From Megaustenia siamemsis (taxonomy: Eukaryota > Mollusca > Gastropoda > Stylommatophora > Ariophantidae), in the NCBI GenBank assembly GCA_032433765.1, contig JAVIAB010000041.1:76034232-76098231 (forward strand): a stretch of 64,000 nt of DNA. Direction: 5' to 3'. The stretch's first letter is position 1, and every line of letters begins with the position of its first letter. This document shows, in pieces, positions 53,801 to 59,800 of this stretch. A program made the translations under genes and the position numbers. The notes under the pieces were generated by a model. It saw only the letters and a list, made by a program, of their open reading frames with translations. It was not told where the DNA came from and made no database searches.

Positions 53801-56800
53801 AAGAAGGGAGAGGAGAACATCAAGTTCTGCTGCTATAAAGGAGACTTGCCTTGCTATCCCAGAATTGCCTTAAATGGGGTCACTGTAGTTGAAAACTTCT
53901 CCTCTTGTGTAAACTACACATTCACATCTAAGAGTGAATCAGTGAAGGTCACAAAATCATATTCTCTCTGTGGTTTTACTACTGTGACTACAGGTCATGT
54001 GGCTTCTGTTGGATTGGAAATGATAACTTACCACCACTGTGTGTCTATATGTTTGGAATTGGAGTCATCAATGATGGCCTAACATCATCAAGTGCTATGA
54101 CGATCATCATTTTCGGGAGGACGTGAACTCCCATGGTATATGGTGGATAGGCGGCAGGAACCATTGAAGGCTATGTCTGAAAAGTGTCCTTCTTGCAGTT
54201 TCCTCATATTCCAAGTCCGGCTTGTTGCAGGAGCTACTGAGTTAAGTGCTCTGTGCACACCGTGAGCTGTGTGTCTCATCCGTTTTGATCCTGCTTCGAT
54301 ATCCCGCTTGTTTACGATGAATGATGATATCGTATGACAGGGAACAGTTGGCTGTGTTCACTTTCTGCGCGGTTTCGCCTTATGTCTTTTGGCGTGTGCT
54401 GAGACTGCTACGATGGGGACTACAGTTACCTTTCTTTGTTTGGGAGATGAGTTAGTAATTCGGATGATTCCACTGGCACGGGCGGTTGAGCAATTATGGA
54501 TTTTAATTCGTTTGCTGTGAAACCGAGGCCTTCCATAACCAATAACCAATAATAACCAATATATTTTTTTTAATTCATATATATATGTTCAACAATTTTA
54601 CCAGTACTTTTAGGTTTTATGTACGTCATGAATGAGATTCACTACATAGCATTGTCAACACTTTCTCTTGAAGATAAAAACAATCACAAAGGTAGGAGAA
54701 AGAATTGTAGTTGTAGTTAGTCGAAGGCTCCGGTATCACTGCAAATGAATTAAAATCCATAATTGCTCAACCGTTTGTGCCAGTGGAATCATCCTAATTA
54801 TCATATCAGCGCATTGCGGGATCCAAACATAAAAAGGCAGCTGCAGTCCCCATCAGAGCAGTTACACCACACACTGAAAGACATAAAGTGTAACTGCACT
54901 GAAAGTGAATGCAGCCAAATTGTCCTTCGTCATACGATATAATCATTCACTGTAAACAGTCGGGATATTGAAACATGATCCGGATGAAATACACAACTCA
55001 TGGTGTGCACAGAGCATTAAACTCAGTAACTCTGGCAGCAAGCCAGGCTTGGAATATGAGGAAACTGCAAGAAAGGAACACTTTTCAAACAGAGCCTCAA
55101 CGGTTCCTGTCGCTTATCCGCCTTATTGACCGGAAGTCTGGGATAAAGAAGTAGAAGATATGTGGATACTCTCTGTGATTAATGCAGTAAATAAGTGAGT
55201 TGCTTTGTTAATCTTACCTTGGATAATTCCTTGGGTAGGCAGGTGAGATAATGTACATCACAGTTGCACTAGCTGATAAGTCAGTATCTCCACACAGAAC
55301 TGCAACATAAGTGCATTATTTAATATCTTAACATGTGACACTTGTATTTGGTACAGAAAGTTTATTAACGAGTTAATATTGTTTAAGTTAATTCTGCATA
55401 TCAAACTGCAGTGCTGATATATTTACACTAAATAAAGTTTACAAATAAATAATTCTTTTAAGAGAGAATCAGTGGTTTAATGGACGTGACGCTCGGTTCC
55501 TGATCAGAATGGTGTGTGTTCAATTCCCATATGTTTTTTTTTTCTGACTAACAAGGCTCGGAGGCTCAGCAAACCTCTAAATGTGGCTGGACATGATACC
55601 AACGACCTCAACCAAACATGTTCTATTATTATTTAAAAAAATATAGTCACTAACAGGGAACGGGAAAATAATTGCAGTGCTGAGGTAAACCTGGTAGCAG
55701 GGAACAAGTGGTGGAGTATAAAATGCACTTCTATAGAGTATGGTGACAGCTTTACATATAAAGACAATACAAAGTAATGATGATCTACATTTCACCTTCT
55801 TCAGAGAACAAGGACTATCTATCTTTCGTTCGCCTAAAGTATTGTTTATATCTGCAATGTCGTTTCCTGTATAAATTTCACTTTTTGTAATTCTTGTAGT
55901 GGCCCATATAGTTTTGTTTATAGTGTTGCACCTATATTTAGTCGAAGGCTAAGATGGCTGGGGCATGTCCAACGGATGGAAGAAAAACGCATTCCTAGGC
56001 AAATACTATATGGCGAGCTAAAACACGGAAAACGACAAATCGGCAGACCTAAACTATGATATAGAGATATCTGCAAATCATCTCTGAAAGACTTCTCCAT
56101 CTGTGAAAACGACTGGCAACATCTGGCAAGTGATCGCACATCATGGAGAGCACGTATAAGGAACGGTATAACAACATTTGAGACTGTTCTAAGACAGGAC
56201 GTAGAAGAGAAGAGACTCATGAAAAAGGATGGTAAACCCTGTGGACCAGCGAGCCTGACCTGTTCATTATGTGACCGCGTGTGTTTGTCAAACATTGGTA
56301 GAATTAGCCACGAGAGAAGCTGTTCGGCAAAAACAATACCTCAAAAAAATACGCAATAGCCTCCACTAGACCGTCTGACAAGACGAAAAGGGCCATATAT
56401 ATATGCACCTATGGGTCAATGAGTTTTGCTCAGTCGACTATATTCAGTACAGTATTGAATTATGTGTTCAGCAGTCTGGGGCGCCTGTCCACTTGTACAT
56501 GTAGTTGAGATGCCGAATTTTGTATACATGTGACTATGGAGTCAATTGTGCCCTATTTTGAGGCATATAATAATAACTTGTTCCCATCTATTCATATTAT
56601 GAAAGGCATCTTGATTTGTGGCTCGTGGTCCTCTGATTGATTTGATTATCTGTTTCTTATGATGGTATGTAACTGGTGTATATGGTTGTGTGCCTGTTGC
56701 GCCTTCTTTTGCCAGCTGATCTGCGTTCTTTTTTCCTAGTATTCCACTGTGAGATGGGATCCACTGCAGGGCGTCCTATTGGTGCTTGCAGAGTTCAGTC

Positions 56801-59800
56801 GATAAGGTCTGCAGATGTGGCAATTTTCTGGGTTGTAGTGTCTGGAGTACCGATCTTGCATTGTTAGAAACACTACAGGCTGTGAACTAAGATTACTGTT
56901 CAGCAGTGTTTTTTATTGCCGACTTTATTGCTTGGATTTCTGCATCATAATTGTGACAATATTTCCCTGTTGCTATTCTTCTTATATCCCAAGTATTATT
57001 TGGGTAATCTATGTATGATCCCCCATTCTTTACTGCATTCTCTGCTGATCCATCACAGGGACTAACACCATGGTCACTAAAACCATACCCCTCAAACACC
57101 TAGCAATGGGAACCTTTACTTACTGTGCCTGCAGGAGGGTAGAAGTCATGAATTGGGATGAATCTGAATCACAGCGTGACCAGTCTTTAAGCTTTTTATT
57201 TTATTTACTCCAAATTCCTCAAAAATAATTCTTACTTTGTAACTTCATTAAGGTTAAGATTCTCAATTGTTACTCTTTATTCTTAATCCTGACTCTACAA
57301 AATGTGTTGAATCTTCCGTAATTCCTAAAGAAATGTAACAGAAACTTAAGTGACATTCTGGTTAAGAGTAGCCTCCATGGACCAGTTATGCATGTTTTAG
57401 CATGGATCATTGTAATACATATGCACTCGCATGCACACACACACACACAAATATCCTATATTCATATATCATCCTACACACACCCACATACACCCTTTCT
57501 TTATTCACATATCATTTTGTGCTCAGTCCATTTATATTCAGCTCACAAATGTTTGATGTTGGTTTCCGAGGTTGTGGTTTTTCTTTAGTTTAGCTCACAA
57601 ATGTTTGATGTTGGTTTCCGAGGTTGGGTTTTTTTTTAGTTCAGCTCACAAGTGTTTGATGTTTGTTTTAAAGGTTGTGGTTTTTCTTTATTTTAGCTCA
57701 CAAATGTTTGATGTTGGTTTCCGAGGTTGTGATTTTTTTTAGTTCAGCTCACATATGTTTGATGTTGGTTTTAAAGGTTGTGGTTTTTCTTTAGTTTAGC
57801 TCACAAATGTTTGATGTTGGTTTTCGAGGTTGTGATTTTTTTTAGTTCAGCTCACATATGTTTGATGTTGGTTTTAAAGGTTGTGGTTTTTCTTTAGTTT
57901 AGCTCACAAATGTTTGATGTTGGTTTCCGAGGTTGTGGTTTTTCTTTAGTTTAGCTCACAAATATTTGATGTTGGTTTCCGAGGTTGTGATTTTTTTTAG
58001 TTCAGCTCACATATGTTTGATGTTGGTTTTAAAGGTTGTGGTTTTTCTTTAGTTTAGCTCACAAATGTTTGATGTTGGTTTCCGAGGTTGTGATTTTTTT
58101 TAGTTCAGCTCACATATGTTTGATGTTGGTTTTAAAGGTTGTGGTTTTTCTTTAGTTTAGCTCACAAATGTTTGATGTTGGTTTCCGATGTTGTGGTTTT
58201 TCTTTAGTTTAGCTCACAAATGTTTGATGTTGGTTTCCGAGGTTGTGGTTTTTCTTTAGTTTAGCTCACAAATGTTTGATGTTGGTTTCCGAGGTTGTGA
58301 TTTTTTTTAGTTCAGCTCACATATGTTTGATGTTGGTTTTAAAGGTTGTGGTTTTTCTTTAGTTTAGCTCACAAATGTTTGATGTTGGTTTCCGAGGTTG
58401 TGGTTTTTCTTTAGTTTAGCTCACAAATGTTTGATGTTGGTTTCCGAGGTTGTGGTTTTTCTTTAGTTTAGCTCACAAATGTTTGATGTTGGTTTCCGAG
58501 GTTGTGGTTTTTCTTTAGTTCAGCTCACATATGTTTGATGTTGGTTTCCGAGGTTGTGGTTTTTCTTTAGTTCAGTTCACAAATGTTTGATGTTGGTTTT
58601 TAAGGCTGTGTTTTTTCTTTAGTTCAGCTCACAAATGTTTGATGTTGGTTTTTAAGGTTGTGTTTTTTCTTTAGTTCAGCTCACAAATGTTTGATGTTGG
58701 TTTTTAATGCTGTGTTTTTTCTTTAGTTCAGCTCACAAATGTTTGATGTTGGTTTCCGAGGTTATGGTTTTTCCTTAGTTCAGCTCACAAATGTTTGATG
58801 TTGGTTTCCGAGGTTGTGGTTTTTCTTTAGTTCAGCTTACAAATGTTTGATGCTGGTTTCTGAGGTTGTGGTATTTCTTTAGATCAGCTCACAAATGTTT
58901 GATGTTGGTTTTTAAGGCTGTGTTTTTTCTTTAGTTCAGCTCACATATGTTTGATGTTGGTTTCCGAAGTTGTGGTTTTTCTTTAGTTCAGCTCACAAAT
59001 GCTTGATGTTGGTTTCCGAGGTTATGATTTTTCTTTAGTTCAGCTCACAAATGTTTGATGTTGGTTTCCGAGGTTGTGGTTTTTCTTTAGTTCAGCTTAC
59101 AAATGTTTGATGCTGGTTTCTGAGGTTGTGGTATTTCTTTAGATCAGCTCACAAATGTTTGATGTTGGTTTTTAAGGCTGTGTTTTTTCTTTAGTTCAGC
59201 TCACAAATGTTTGATGTTGGTTTTTAAGGCTGTGTTTTTTCTTTAGTTCAGCTCACAAATGTTTGATGTTGGTTTTTAAGGCTTTTTTTTTCTTTAGTTC
59301 AGCTCACAAATGTTTGATGTTGGTTTTTAATGTTGTGGTTTTTCTTTAGATCAGCTCACAAATGTTTGATGTTGGGTTTTAAGGCTGTGTTTTTTCTTTA
59401 GTTCATTTAACAAAAGTTTGATGTTGGTTTTTAAGGCTGTGGTTTTTCTTTATTTCCTTACAGAGCAACAGTTATTTGCTAACATGACCATAATTACAGA
59501 TTTCTAAAAACGTGCATGCTACAGGAAGTTTAAAGTAGACCATTTGAAATTGTTGAAAGTTATATGTAAGACAAATAATTGTGTCACTGTCAATGACAGT
59601 ACCTGATTTATCCTGAGATGTGTACTCAAATTTGAAGCCTGTAAAGCTTACAAATGCATCAGAACGAAACACAACAGTCAAGTAATTGCCAGTGCTTATA
59701 ACCATTAAACTTGAAACTATATCACACAAAAAGGCAATCTGGGAATAGAGTTTGCTGTAACCTGAAGAAGGTAAAATGAAATATGAATGTCACATCAGTT

